Below, in pieces: positions 1 to 7,868 of a DNA stretch of 64,000 nucleotides. Positions within the stretch are counted from its first letter, which is position 1. Every line of letters starts with the position of its first letter. The position numbers were made by a program, and so were the translations under genes. The stretch lies in NCBI RefSeq assembly GCF_014334055.1, contig NZ_CP060490.1:248001-312000 (forward strand), given 5' to 3'. Under the pieces are notes generated by a model. The model ran no database searches. It was not told where the DNA came from and worked only from the letters and a program-made list of their open reading frames with translations. Source of the DNA: Oscillibacter hominis. Lineage in GTDB: Bacteria > Bacillota > Clostridia > Oscillospirales > Oscillospiraceae.

Positions 1-2
1 CT

Positions 3-188
3 CTGCTTCCATGGATGTTTTTGTTTTTTGCCGGCGCGCGGCTGGGCGGCTGGGCGCAGCGCTGGCAGTTTGCGCAGCTCCGTCCCACGGCGCTGTCCCG
101 GCTGGGCCGCCAGGCACTTCCGGTGTACCTGCTCCATCAGCCTGTGCTTTTCGCGCTGCTGGTGCCCCTGCGGACGCTGATGGGATGA
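3..188 (+). CDS. C-terminal end of a DUF1624 / heparan-glucosaminide acetyltransferase-like membrane protein (partial)
   Basis: Only the last 61 codons are inside the window, read in the third forward frame to a TGA at 186-188. The tail shows two hydrophobic stretches, LLPWMFLFFAGARLGG and then LGRQALPVYLLHQPVLF. The second is the closing helix signature I associate with DUF1624, the catalytic domain of heparan-alpha-glucosaminide N-acetyltransferase-like multispan membrane proteins. The bacterial substrate is generally unknown. The catalytic histidine region lies outside the window, so the assignment rests on this tail alone. A terminator follows within 5 bases, so this is the last gene of its transcript. 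Confidence 0.65.
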   Translation: MLPWMFLFFAGARLGGWAQRWQFAQLRPTALSRLGRQALPVYLLHQPVLFALLVPLRTLMG

Positions 189-192
189 ACTC

Positions 193-212
193 ATAGCCGC
201 GGGCTATTTTTT
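193..212 (+). terminator. Intrinsic terminator of the partial acyltransferase gene
   Basis: A six-base stem ATAGCC (193-198) pairs with GGCTAT (202-207) across a three-base loop and is followed by a run of six T's. It lies directly after the stop codon at 186-188. The stem is short but well formed. Confidence 0.65.
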
Positions 213-243
213 GCGCGCATCCGCCTGCCCATTCATTTTGATG

Positions 244-306
244 AAAATAGTTTATTATTTCATAAAATTTGTTTCTATGGTAAAAGTTTACTTCAAAATA
301 GTTTAT
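244..306. repeat. Direct repeat AAAATAGTTTAT in an AT-rich spacer
   Basis: The 12-mer AAAATAGTTTAT occurs at 244-255 and again at 295-306, a 51-base period. It sits in an AT-rich stretch between the terminator at 193-212 and the thrS promoter at 384. No gene is seen in 213-383. The repeats could be UP-element-like sequence or a binding site, or simply low-complexity DNA. Confidence 0.4.
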
Positions 307-383
307 GAAATTCGCGCAGGAGAGGGGAGGGCGTATTTGGGGAAAATGCACAGGGCAGGAACAAATTTTTGTACAATGTGCGC

Positions 384-412
384 TTGACAGAGGGGGAGAG
401 GCGTGCTAACAT
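384..412 (+). promoter_or_regulatory. Sigma-A promoter of the thrS T-box transcript
   Basis: TTGACA at 384-389 and TAACAT at 407-412 are separated by exactly 17 bases. Transcription would start near 419, just ahead of the first T-box helix. Confidence 0.8.
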
Positions 413-419
413 AGGGTGC

Positions 420-680
420 ATTGATAGGAAAAGGCTTGGAAAAGGACGCTGTCCGGGGAAGACGACAGAGAGGGGCCGCAGATGCTGCAAGCGGCCCTCG
501 CCGGAGACGGAACAGCCACCGCCTTGGAGCCGCCCGCTGAACGGGGAAACCCCAGTAAACCGGGACGGGACCTCCCGTTACAGAGGGCACGAGCGGCGCT
601 TTTCAAAAGCGCAAGCAGGGTGGAACCGTGGAATACGTCTTTTGTATCCCACCCCTGAGTTTCAGGGGTGGGATTTTTTA
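420..680 (+). promoter_or_regulatory. T-box leader with a threonine specifier codon
   Basis: The conserved T-box sequence AGGGTGGAACCGTG lies at 617-630. Stem I can be built from AAGGC/GCCTT (431-435 with 521-525) and GCTGTCCG with CGGAACAGC (448-455 with 508-516), topped by a GC-rich hairpin (471-479 with 491-498). The internal loop between the two lower helices holds ACC at 518-520 on its 3' side, where T-box specifier codons lie. ACC is a threonine codon, matching thrS downstream. A terminator (stem 648-658 with 662-672, then T's) is the off state. Uncharged tRNA-Thr would bind ACC and the T-box and favour read-through. The pairing was drawn by eye. Confidence 0.88.
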
Positions 681-715
681 TTTGCCTGCCCCGCAGTGCA
701 AAGGAGGAAACTGCA

Positions 716-2503
716 ATGTCTGATCTGTACACCTTTGAAAATGAGCAGTACCGGAGAACCTACTGGCACACCTGTTCCCACGTCCTGGCCCAGGCGGTAA
801 AGCGCCTCTGGCCGGAGACCAAGCTGGCCATCGGCCCCAGCATCGACAACGGCTTCTACTATGACCTGGACTCCGAGGAGACCTTCACTCCCGAGGACCT
901 GGAGAAGATCGAGGCGGAGATGCGCAAAATCTGCAAGGAGAAGCTGAAGCTGGAGCGCTTTGAGCTGCCCCGGGAAGAGGCTGTCAAATTCATGGAGGAA
1001 AAGGGCGAGCCCTACAAGGTGGAGCTGATCAACGACCTGCCGGAGGACGCGGTCATCAGCTTCTATAAGCAGGGCGACTTCACCGACCTGTGCGCGGGTC
1101 CCCATCTGGACTCCACCGGCCGCATCAAGGGCAATGCCATCAAGCTCACCGCCTGCAACGCCGCCTACTGGCGGGGCGACTCTTCCCGCAAGCAGCTCCA
1201 GCGCATCTACGGCGTGGCCTTCCCCAAGAAGGAGGAGTTGGACGAGTACCTCAAGCAGCAGGAGGAGGCGCTGAAGCGGGACCACAACAAGATCGGCCGG
1301 GAACTGGAGTACTTCACCACCGTGGACGTCATCGGACAGGGCCTGCCCATCCTGCTGCCCAAGGGCGCCCGCACCATCCAGACGCTGCAGCGCTGGGTGG
1401 AGGACGAGGAGCAAAAGCGGGGTTATCTTTTGACCAAGACTCCCTATATGGCCAAGCGGGAACTCTATAAGATCTCCGGACACTGGGATCACTACCTGGA
1501 CGGCATGTTTGTGCTGGGCGACCCCGACGATTACACCAAGGAGTGCTTTGCCCTGCGTCCCATGACCTGCCCCTTCCAGTATCAGGTTTTCCTGAACCGT
1601 GGACGCAGCTACCGCGACCTGCCCATGCGTCTGGGGGAGACCTCGACTCTCTTCCGCAACGAGGATTCCGGCGAGATGCACGGCCTCATCCGCGTCCGCC
1701 AGTTTACCATTTCCGAGGGCCATCTGGTGCTCCGCCCTGAGCAGCTGGAAGAGGAGTTCAAGGGCTGCCTGGACCTGGCCAAGTACTGCCTGGGCACCGT
1801 GGGACTGCTGGACAAGTGCACCTTCCGCTTCTCCCAGTGGGACCCCGCTAACCCCAACAACAAGTATGAGGGCACCGCCGAGCAGTGGGACGAGGCCCAG
1901 AGCGTCATGGGCCAGATTTTGGACGATCTGGATGTCCATTACACCGTGGGCATCGATGAGGCCGCCTTCTACGGCCCCAAGCTGGATATTCAGTACAAGA
2001 ACGTCTTCGGCAAGGAGGACACGCTGGTCACCATCCAGATCGACATGCTGCTGGCCAAGCAGTTTGGCATGGAGTATGTGGATGCGGACGGCCAGAAGAA
2101 GACCCCGTATATCATCCACCGCACCAGCCTCGGCTGCTATGAGCGGACGCTGGCCTACCTTTTGGAGGAATACGCCGGCGCTCTGCCCACCTGGATGGCG
2201 CCGGAGCAGGTCCGCATCCTGCCCATCACCGACCGTGCCGCTGAGTACAGCGTCAAGCTTCAGAAGGAGCTGTTCAGCCAGGGCTTCCGGGTGGAAGTGG
2301 ATGAGCGCAATGAAAAAATCGGCAAGAAAATCCGCGAGGCTCAGCTGGAGAAGGTGCCCTATATGCTTGTGGTGGGCGACAAGGAAGTGGAGAACGGCCA
2401 GGTGGCTGTCCGCCACCGCGCCGAGGGCGATCTGGGTGTCATGAGCGTTCCCGAGTTTGCCGCACTGCTGAAAAATGTTGTAGATACCAAAGCCAAGAAG
2501 TAA
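716..2503 (+). CDS. thrS: Threonyl-tRNA synthetase lacking the TGS domain
   Basis: This class II synthetase charges tRNA-Thr in the cytoplasm. The 595-residue protein starts at the ATG at 716, six bases after AGGAGGAAA. It begins directly with the editing (SAD) domain, whose HTCSH motif supplies zinc-type histidines H18 and H22. The roughly 60-residue N-terminal TGS domain usual in the family is absent. The catalytic core follows with MTCPFQ (the zinc cysteine), motif 2 around FRNEDSGEMHGLIRVRQ and motif 3 HRTSLGCYERTLAYLLE. The anticodon-binding domain comes last. Expression is controlled by the T-box just upstream. An upstream in-frame start at 668 is rejected because it lies inside the T-box terminator. 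Confidence 0.96.
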   Translation: MSDLYTFENEQYRRTYWHTCSHVLAQAVKRLWPETKLAIGPSIDNGFYYDLDSEETFTPEDLEKIEAEMRKICKEKLKLERFELPREEAVKFMEEKGEPYKVELINDLPEDAVISFYKQGDFTDLCAGPHLDSTGRIKGNAIKLTACNAAYWRGDSSRKQLQRIYGVAFPKKEELDEYLKQQEEALKRDHNKIGRELEYFTTVDVIGQGLPILLPKGARTIQTLQRWVEDEEQKRGYLLTKTPYMAKRELYKISGHWDHYLDGMFVLGDPDDYTKECFALRPMTCPFQYQVFLNRGRSYRDLPMRLGETSTLFRNEDSGEMHGLIRVRQFTISEGHLVLRPEQLEEEFKGCLDLAKYCLGTVGLLDKCTFRFSQWDPANPNNKYEGTAEQWDEAQSVMGQILDDLDVHYTVGIDEAAFYGPKLDIQYKNVFGKEDTLVTIQIDMLLAKQFGMEYVDADGQKKTPYIIHRTSLGCYERTLAYLLEEYAGALPTWMAPEQVRILPITDRAAEYSVKLQKELFSQGFRVEVDERNEKIGKKIREAQLEKVPYMLVVGDKEVENGQVAVRHRAEGDLGVMSVPEFAALLKNVVDTKAKK

Positions 2504-2528
2504 AAGAAGATAGAATTTGTGCAAAAAA

Positions 2529-2560
2529 GCAACTCCGCTTCATAGCGGGGTTGCTTTTTT
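2529..2560 (+). terminator. thrS intrinsic terminator
   Basis: GCAACTCCGCT (2529-2539) pairs with AGCGGGGTTGC (2544-2554), including one G-U pair, around a TCAT loop. Six T's follow. It lies 25 bases after the thrS stop. Confidence 0.92.
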
Positions 2561-2847
2561 GCAAAGCGAATAGCAAAACAAACAAAAAATGAATGATACT
2601 TTGCAAAAATAATGTGCAAAGTATGCAAAAACAAGGAAAAATGTTATAAATATTGCAAGTTAGTTTGATAAAAAATGCAAAAATATACTAAGCAAAAATT
2701 GTGCCAAATTTTTACATATATTAAAATCAGGCGTAGAAAATAAAAAATATGGACAAATATTTCAATGTTTTTGCAATAAATATATCAATAAATAGAAGTG
2801 CGGGAGGCGGGCGGAGAATCAAAAAATGCAAATTAAAGAAATGACAC
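2560..2847 (+). promoter_or_regulatory. AT-rich upstream region with repeated TGCAAA hexamers
   Basis: This gene-free stretch is far more AT-rich than its surroundings. TGCAAA occurs at 2560, 2602, 2615, 2624, 2676, 2827 and 2849, and the reverse-similar TTGCAA occurs at 2653, 2771 and 2848. The last copies overlap the promoter of the TRAP operon. This could be a set of operator sites for a regulator of the transporter, or curved UP-like DNA. No regulator gene lies next to it. Confidence 0.45.
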
Positions 2848-2876
2848 TTGCAAAATGGGGCAAAATGGGTTACAAT
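2848..2876 (+). promoter_or_regulatory. Promoter of the TRAP-TAXI operon
   Basis: TTGCAA (2848-2853) and TACAAT (2871-2876) are spaced by 17 bases. The -35 box overlaps the last TGCAAA copy at 2849-2854, so a protein bound to that hexamer would affect RNA polymerase directly. Confidence 0.7.
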
Positions 2877-2930
2877 ATGCTCCAGGGAAGAACCCGTGCT
2901 TCCAAATTTTTTGGGTAAAGGAGAAGTAAC

Positions 2931-3959
2931 ATGAAAAAGTTTTTGTCTCTGATCCTGGCGCTGGTCATGGTCGCCTCTTTGCTGGCCGGCTGCGGTAACT
3001 CCGGCGGCGGCGGAGGGTCCGGGTCCGGCTCCGGGTCTGCCTCCGGCAGCGGCGCGTCCTCCGGCCCGGTGTCCGGAACCCCCACCTCGCTGTCCATGGC
3101 CACCGGCGGCACCTCCGGTACATACTACGGATTCTCCGGTGTTCTGGCGCAGGTGCTCAATGAGAAGCTGGGCGGCGTGCTGGACATCGCCGTGGTGTCC
3201 ACTGGCGCCTCCAAGGCCAACATCCAGCTGGTGGATGCCGGCGAGAACCAGTTGGCCATCGTGCAGAACGACGTGATGTACTACGCCTACACCGGGACTG
3301 ACATGTTTGATGGGGAAGAAGCCTGCACCTCCTTCTCTGCCGTGGCATCTTGCTATCCCGAGGAGGTCCAGGTGATCGCCAACTCCTCCATCACCTCCAT
3401 CGACCAGCTCAAGGGCAAGAAGGTCTCCGTGGGTGACGCGGGCTCCGGCGTGGAGTTCAACGCCCGTCAGATCCTGGCGGCATACGGCCTGAGCTTTGAC
3501 GACATCACCGTCAACAACCAGTCCTTTGCCGACAGCGCCGACTCCCTGAAAAACGGCACCATCGATGCCGCCTTTGTCACCGCCGGCGCGCCGACCACCG
3601 CTGTGACCGAGCTGTCCTCCACTTACTCCTTCAATGTGCTGCCCATCGACGGCGAGCATCTGGCGGCCCTCCAGAAGGACTACGGGTTCTACACCGCAGT
3701 CACCATTCCCGGTGGCACCTACAGCTGCGTGGCGGATGACGTGCAGACCGTGGCCGTGATGGCGACCATCGTTGCAAGGAACGACGTGCCTGAGGATGTG
3801 ATCTATGAGTTCACCAAGGGCCTTTTTGAGTATCAGAGCGACATCGCCGCCGGCCATTCCAAGGGTGAGCTGCTCAATACCGAGACTGCCGTTTCCGGCA
3901 TTTCCATCCCCTTCCATGCGGGTGCTGAAAAGTACTACAAGGAAGTTGGCGCGATGTAA
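2931..3959 (+). CDS. TAXI-family TRAP transporter solute-binding lipoprotein
   Basis: This is the extracytoplasmic receptor of a tripartite ATP-independent transporter, which uses an ion gradient rather than ATP. The 342-residue precursor begins with a lipoprotein signal whose lipobox is LLAGC (cysteine about residue 21). A glycine/serine-rich linker follows to about residue 47. The mature domain opens with the TAXI signature SMATGGTSGTYYGFSG and later shows KGKKVSVGDAGSGVEFNARQ. The start at 2931 has the ribosome site AAAGGAGAAG. It heads an operon with a DUF1850 protein and the fused permease. TAXI receptors usually bind small acids such as glutamate or other carboxylates; the ligand here cannot be read from sequence. 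Confidence 0.93.
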   Translation: MKKFLSLILALVMVASLLAGCGNSGGGGGSGSGSGSASGSGASSGPVSGTPTSLSMATGGTSGTYYGFSGVLAQVLNEKLGGVLDIAVVSTGASKANIQLVDAGENQLAIVQNDVMYYAYTGTDMFDGEEACTSFSAVASCYPEEVQVIANSSITSIDQLKGKKVSVGDAGSGVEFNARQILAAYGLSFDDITVNNQSFADSADSLKNGTIDAAFVTAGAPTTAVTELSSTYSFNVLPIDGEHLAALQKDYGFYTAVTIPGGTYSCVADDVQTVAVMATIVARNDVPEDVIYEFTKGLFEYQSDIAAGHSKGELLNTETAVSGISIPFHAGAEKYYKEVGAM

Positions 3960-4457
3960 GTGAGCCGAACGCAGTCACATCAGAAACTGCTTGCAGCCGC
4001 GGCGCTTTTAGTCGCCGCGGCTGCAATGCTCCTCCTGTTCGGAAGCCCGGGGTACCATCTGGTCCTCCGAAATTCCCAAACGGGGCAGATTTATGAGGAA
4101 TACCCCATACGGGAGGGGGACCGCTTCAGCGTGGAGTTTGTCCACTCCGTAAACAAGTCCCCGGTGCGGGATATCTACGAGGTGCGGGACAACACCGACC
4201 TCTATGTGGTGGAGACGGATTACTTCGCCTTTGGCGCCGGTGTACAGACGGAGCTCAACCCCGGCGAGACGCTGAGCTATGGCGAGGATGGCTCCATGCA
4301 GGTGAAAAACATCAATATCAAGCTGGACCCGCTGACGTATATGGTGGGTACGGTGTCCGATCATATCCTGCGGATTGGAGAGAGGGAAGTCAGCCTGCGG
4401 GCGTTGTGCGGGCGCAACAGCAGAGTGACCTTTACGGTACAATGGCGTCCTTTCTGA
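3960..4457 (+). CDS. DUF1850 domain protein of the TRAP-TAXI operon
   Basis: A 165-residue protein with one N-terminal membrane or signal helix (about residues 9-29) and an external domain. The pattern YPIREGDRFSVEFVHSVNKS is typical of DUF1850, and these genes are commonly found beside TAXI-TRAP permeases. The biochemical role is not established; an accessory function at the outer face of the membrane is an inference from this linkage. The GTG start at 3960 directly abuts the TAA of the receptor gene, so translation is probably coupled. An AAGGAAG sequence lies about 15 bases upstream, which is a long spacing. Confidence 0.82.
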   Translation: MSRTQSHQKLLAAAALLVAAAAMLLLFGSPGYHLVLRNSQTGQIYEEYPIREGDRFSVEFVHSVNKSPVRDIYEVRDNTDLYVVETDYFAFGAGVQTELNPGETLSYGEDGSMQVKNINIKLDPLTYMVGTVSDHILRIGEREVSLRALCGRNSRVTFTVQWRPF

Positions 4458-4485
4458 GGAATTTTAGACAGGAGGTAGGAGAGCC

Positions 4486-6468
4486 TTGTCAATTTTTAAG
4501 AAGAAAGAAGATACCCGGTCGGCCGCCGAACAAGATAGGCCATTGAGCCCGGAGGAGGAACTCCGGGCGGAGGCGGCAGCAGAGGCGGAGGCCCAGGCGG
4601 TTTTGGAGAAGTTCGACCGGGAATCCAACGTCCGCATCTGGGAGGGCGTGCCCCGGAGTATTGTGCGCTACCTGATGGTGGCCTTTGCAGTATACAGCGT
4701 CCTGATCAATTTGGTGTTCAACTGGGAGACCCGCATTGAGCGCGCCTCCTTCGTGGGAGGGTTGGTCTTTCTGATTTTCCTGATCTTCCCGGCCACCAAA
4801 AATGGGAAAAAGAAGCCGAACCACATCCCCTGGTATGATCTCCTGCTGGGCTTTGTGGGCGGCGGTACCTATTTCTATTTTGTCTTAAACTGCCAGGCCA
4901 TCATCAAGCAGGGCATCAAGTTGGAGAACTATCAGGTGATCTTGGGCGCCATCGGCGTACTCATCACGCTGGAGGCCTGCCGCAGGGCAACGGGCATCCC
5001 AATTGTGATCGTGGCCAGCTGCTTCATCCTCTATGCGCTGACCCAGAAGTCGGTGGCCCTGAACATTTACAACCTGTTTTACACGACGGAGGGCGTCATC
5101 GGAACTCCCATCCGGGCCTGCTCCACGTTCATTGTCCTCTTCGTAATTTTCGGGGCGTTTTTGGAGAAAACGGGTATCTCCAACTTCTTTATTGAACTGG
5201 CCAACTCCGTTGCCGGCAGTTCTTCCGGCGGCCCGGCAAAGGTGGCGGTCATCTCCAGTGCCCTGTGCGGCATGGTGTCCGGCTCCTCCGTGGGCAATAC
5301 CGTGACTACCGGCGCCGTGACCATCCCGCTGATGAAGAGCAACGGTTATAAGGGCGAATTTGCCGGCGCGGTGGAGGCGGCCGCTTCCACTGGCGGGCAG
5401 ATCATGCCGCCCATCATGGGCGCAGCCGCCTTTTTGATGGTGGAGTATGCCAACGTGGCCTACGGGTCCATTGCCGTGCGGGCCATCCTGCCAGCGGCGC
5501 TGTACTTTACGGGCATTTTTATCACGGTGCATCTGGAGGCTAAGAAGCTGGGCCTGAGGGGGCTGCCCCGGGATCAGCTGCCCAAGTTCGGCAAGCTGAT
5601 GCTGGCCCAGGGCTACCTGCTGCTGCCCCTTTTGCTGCTGGTGTACCTGATCATCACCCGCACCATGGCTATGGCGGCCGTCCTGGCGACTGTTCTGGCC
5701 ATTGTTGTCAGCATGTTCCGCAAGGAAACCCGGCTGAATCTGAGCCGCTTCTTGGACGCGCTGGAAAACGGCGCCAAGAGCACCCTGACCGTGGGCATTG
5801 CCTGCGCGGTGGCCGGAATCATCGCCTGCGTCATCACCACCACCGGCATCGGCACCAAGCTCATCACCCTGATCGTCAACGCCTCCGGCGGGTATCTGAT
5901 CGTGGCGCTGCTGCTGACCATGATCACCTGCATCATCCTGGGCATGGGCGTGCCCACCACAGCCAACTATGTCATCATGGCCACCACCTGTGCGCCCATC
6001 CTGATCAAAATGGGCGTCCCCACCCTGGCGGCCCATATGTTCGTATTCTATTTCGGCATCGTGGCGGATATCACGCCCCCTGTGGCCCTGGCGGCCTATG
6101 CCGGTTCGGCCATCGCAAAATCCAAGCCCATGAAGACGGCGCTGAACGCCTCCAAACTGGCCATCGCCGCATTCATTGTCCCCTATGTCTTTGCGCTCAA
6201 CCCCGCCATGCTGTTCATCGACACCCATTGGTACGAGGTGGTGCTGATCATCCTGACCTCGCTTCTTGGCATCTTTGGCGTGGCGCTGGGGACGGAGGGC
6301 TTCATCTATAAGAAAATACCCTGGCTGCTGCGGGTTGTGTCCATCGTGGGCGGCCTGACGCTGCTCTACCCCGGCGTTGTCACCGACGTCATCGGCCTGG
6401 TGCTGGTGGGCGGCATTATCTTCTACCAGCGCATGAGCGCCAAACGAGAGGGCCAGCTTGTCAAGTGA
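4486..6468 (+). CDS. Fused TRAP transporter permease (small plus large membrane subunits)
   Basis: A 660-residue polytopic membrane protein. After a charged cytoplasmic N-terminus rich in glutamate and alanine (about residues 1-50), it contains the small-subunit helices and then the DctM-like large subunit. The latter carries SGSSVGNTVTTGAVTIPLMK, the intramembrane signature of TRAP-TAXI fused permeases, and GMGVPTTANYVIMATT. It forms the channel served by the receptor encoded at 2931. The start is TTG at 4486, nine bases after GGAGGT; no ATG fits better. It ends the operon before a strong terminator. Confidence 0.94.
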   Translation: MSIFKKKEDTRSAAEQDRPLSPEEELRAEAAAEAEAQAVLEKFDRESNVRIWEGVPRSIVRYLMVAFAVYSVLINLVFNWETRIERASFVGGLVFLIFLIFPATKNGKKKPNHIPWYDLLLGFVGGGTYFYFVLNCQAIIKQGIKLENYQVILGAIGVLITLEACRRATGIPIVIVASCFILYALTQKSVALNIYNLFYTTEGVIGTPIRACSTFIVLFVIFGAFLEKTGISNFFIELANSVAGSSSGGPAKVAVISSALCGMVSGSSVGNTVTTGAVTIPLMKSNGYKGEFAGAVEAAASTGGQIMPPIMGAAAFLMVEYANVAYGSIAVRAILPAALYFTGIFITVHLEAKKLGLRGLPRDQLPKFGKLMLAQGYLLLPLLLLVYLIITRTMAMAAVLATVLAIVVSMFRKETRLNLSRFLDALENGAKSTLTVGIACAVAGIIACVITTTGIGTKLITLIVNASGGYLIVALLLTMITCIILGMGVPTTANYVIMATTCAPILIKMGVPTLAAHMFVFYFGIVADITPPVALAAYAGSAIAKSKPMKTALNASKLAIAAFIVPYVFALNPAMLFIDTHWYEVVLIILTSLLGIFGVALGTEGFIYKKIPWLLRVVSIVGGLTLLYPGVVTDVIGLVLVGGIIFYQRMSAKREGQLVK

Positions 6469-6482
6469 CATCTATGAATCAA

Positions 6483-6516
6483 GGGACCTGCGGAAGATTC
6501 CGCAGGTCCCTTTTTT
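6483..6516. terminator. Bidirectional terminator between the TRAP operon and the RlmI-like gene
   Basis: A 12-bp stem (6483-6494 with 6499-6510) is followed by six T's on the plus strand. A short A-run before it could serve the convergent minus-strand gene. Confidence 0.88.
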
Positions 6517-6524
6517 GAAAAATT

Positions 6525-7754
6525 CTACACCACTTGAAATAGATAGAACTTGAGATAGTTGGTTTCCTCCACGCCCCAGAGGATGGGGTGGTCCCGGCAC
6601 TGCTGGCGCGCCTCGATCTGCCGCAGCTGTACACCGGCGTCGCGGGCGGCCTGAGCAAGCATTTGGCAAAAGAGCTCCTCAGTGGCGAAGTGGGAACAGG
6701 AGCAGGTGGCCAGGTACCCGCCGCGGGGCAGCAGGCGCATTGCCCGGTAGTTGATCTCCTTATAGCCGGCCATGGCGTTGCGAATCGTTTTGCGGCTCTT
6801 GGTGAATGCCGGCGGGTCCAGAATGATGAAGTCGTAGAGGCGGGGCTCCAGCCCAGGGAGCAGATCAAAAACATCCGCCGTCCGGAAGTCCATCCGCTCC
6901 TCCAGGCCGTTGCGCCGGGCATTCTCCCGGGCCATGGCGATGGCGCTGTCCGAGACATCCACGGCGGTGACATGGGCTGCCCCGCCCTTGGCGGCGTTGA
7001 GGGCGAAAGAACCTGTGTGGGTAAAGCAGTCCAGCACCCTGCGTCCTCTGGCCAGCCGCGCGACCGCCGCCCGGTTGTCCTTCTGATCTAAAAAGAAGCC
7101 GGTCTTCTGCCCGTTTTCCACGTCCACGGCGTAGCGGATGCCGTTTTCCACGATCTCCGTCACCGGCGACGCAGGAGGCGCTTCACCCTTTAGTGGGTAC
7201 CAGCCCTTGCTCTGCTTAAGCCCCTCCAACTCCCGGATGGGGACGTCGTTGCGTTCAAAAAGCCCGTCGATCCGCTCCCCGTCCTCCCGCAGGAGCTTAA
7301 GGAGCAGGCGGAAGATCAGGTCCTTGCGCAGCTCCATCCCCAAAGACAGCACCTGGACCACCAGGAGGGGACCGAACCGGTCCACCGTCAGCCCTGGGAA
7401 GGTGTCTGCCTCTCCAAATATGATGCGGCAGCAGGAGAGGTCCTCCGGCCGCATCACGGCCTTGCGGTAGTCCCAGGCATAGCGCAGCCGCCGCTCCCAA
7501 AAGGCTTCATCGAACGTATCGTTGGCGTTGCGGGAGATGAGCCGTACCCGGATTTTGGACCGCTCCGACAAAAAACCGGTGCCCAGATACCGGCCCTTCC
7601 GGCTGAGCACATCCACCAGTCCGCCGTTGGGCGCCTCGCCGCTGTGGGAGAGAATCTCTTCGCCATAGACCCAGGGGTGCCCGCCGGTGACGGCGGCCTC
7701 CGCCTTGGGACTTACGGTTACGCTGGGAAAGTTCCGTTCTATTTTCAAATCCAA
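6525..7754 (-). CDS. RlmI-family class I SAM-dependent 23S rRNA (cytosine-C5) methyltransferase
   Basis: A 409-residue cytoplasmic enzyme. An N-terminal PUA-like RNA-binding part (GGHPWVYGEEIL, about residues 24-35) leads into a Rossmann methyltransferase. The SAM site is around VLDCFTHTGSFALNAAKGGA. The motif DPPAFTKSRK and the catalytic-cysteine segment TCSCSHF place it with RlmI/RlmK-type m5C enzymes, which in E. coli modify C1962 of 23S rRNA; the exact target here is inferred. The start is a TTG at 7754 with GGAAG eight bases upstream, and another TTG two codons later is possible. It converges on the TRAP operon. Confidence 0.9.
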   Translation of the reverse strand: MDLKIERNFPSVTVSPKAEAAVTGGHPWVYGEEILSHSGEAPNGGLVDVLSRKGRYLGTGFLSERSKIRVRLISRNANDTFDEAFWERRLRYAWDYRKAVMRPEDLSCCRIIFGEADTFPGLTVDRFGPLLVVQVLSLGMELRKDLIFRLLLKLLREDGERIDGLFERNDVPIRELEGLKQSKGWYPLKGEAPPASPVTEIVENGIRYAVDVENGQKTGFFLDQKDNRAAVARLARGRRVLDCFTHTGSFALNAAKGGAAHVTAVDVSDSAIAMARENARRNGLEERMDFRTADVFDLLPGLEPRLYDFIILDPPAFTKSRKTIRNAMAGYKEINYRAMRLLPRGGYLATCSCSHFATEELFCQMLAQAARDAGVQLRQIEARQQCRDHPILWGVEETNYLKFYLFQVV

Positions 7755-7868
7755 TCACCAAACTTCCGCCGCCCGTCCGGCGGCTATTTTTTCGATTTTA
7801 TCACATAGATAATGGGAATTCCACATAAACATCTGAAAAGAGACTGATATGACGGGAGGAACCTAAGT

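Noticed and set aside
11..196. A 61-codon frame starting with ATG at 11
   Set aside because: The neighbouring frame (3-188) carries a recognisable membrane acyltransferase tail; this one is out of frame with it and Ala/Gly/Pro-rich.
662..2524. A 620-codon open frame on the minus strand opposite thrS
   Set aside because: It lies fully opposite a confirmed synthetase gene. Its translation is Leu/His/Gly-rich low-complexity sequence without domains, as expected from the codon bias of a high-GC gene read in reverse.
4885..6471. A 528-codon minus-strand frame opposite the TRAP permease
   Set aside because: The His/Gly/Asp-rich translation is the typical reverse shadow of a hydrophobic membrane protein gene.
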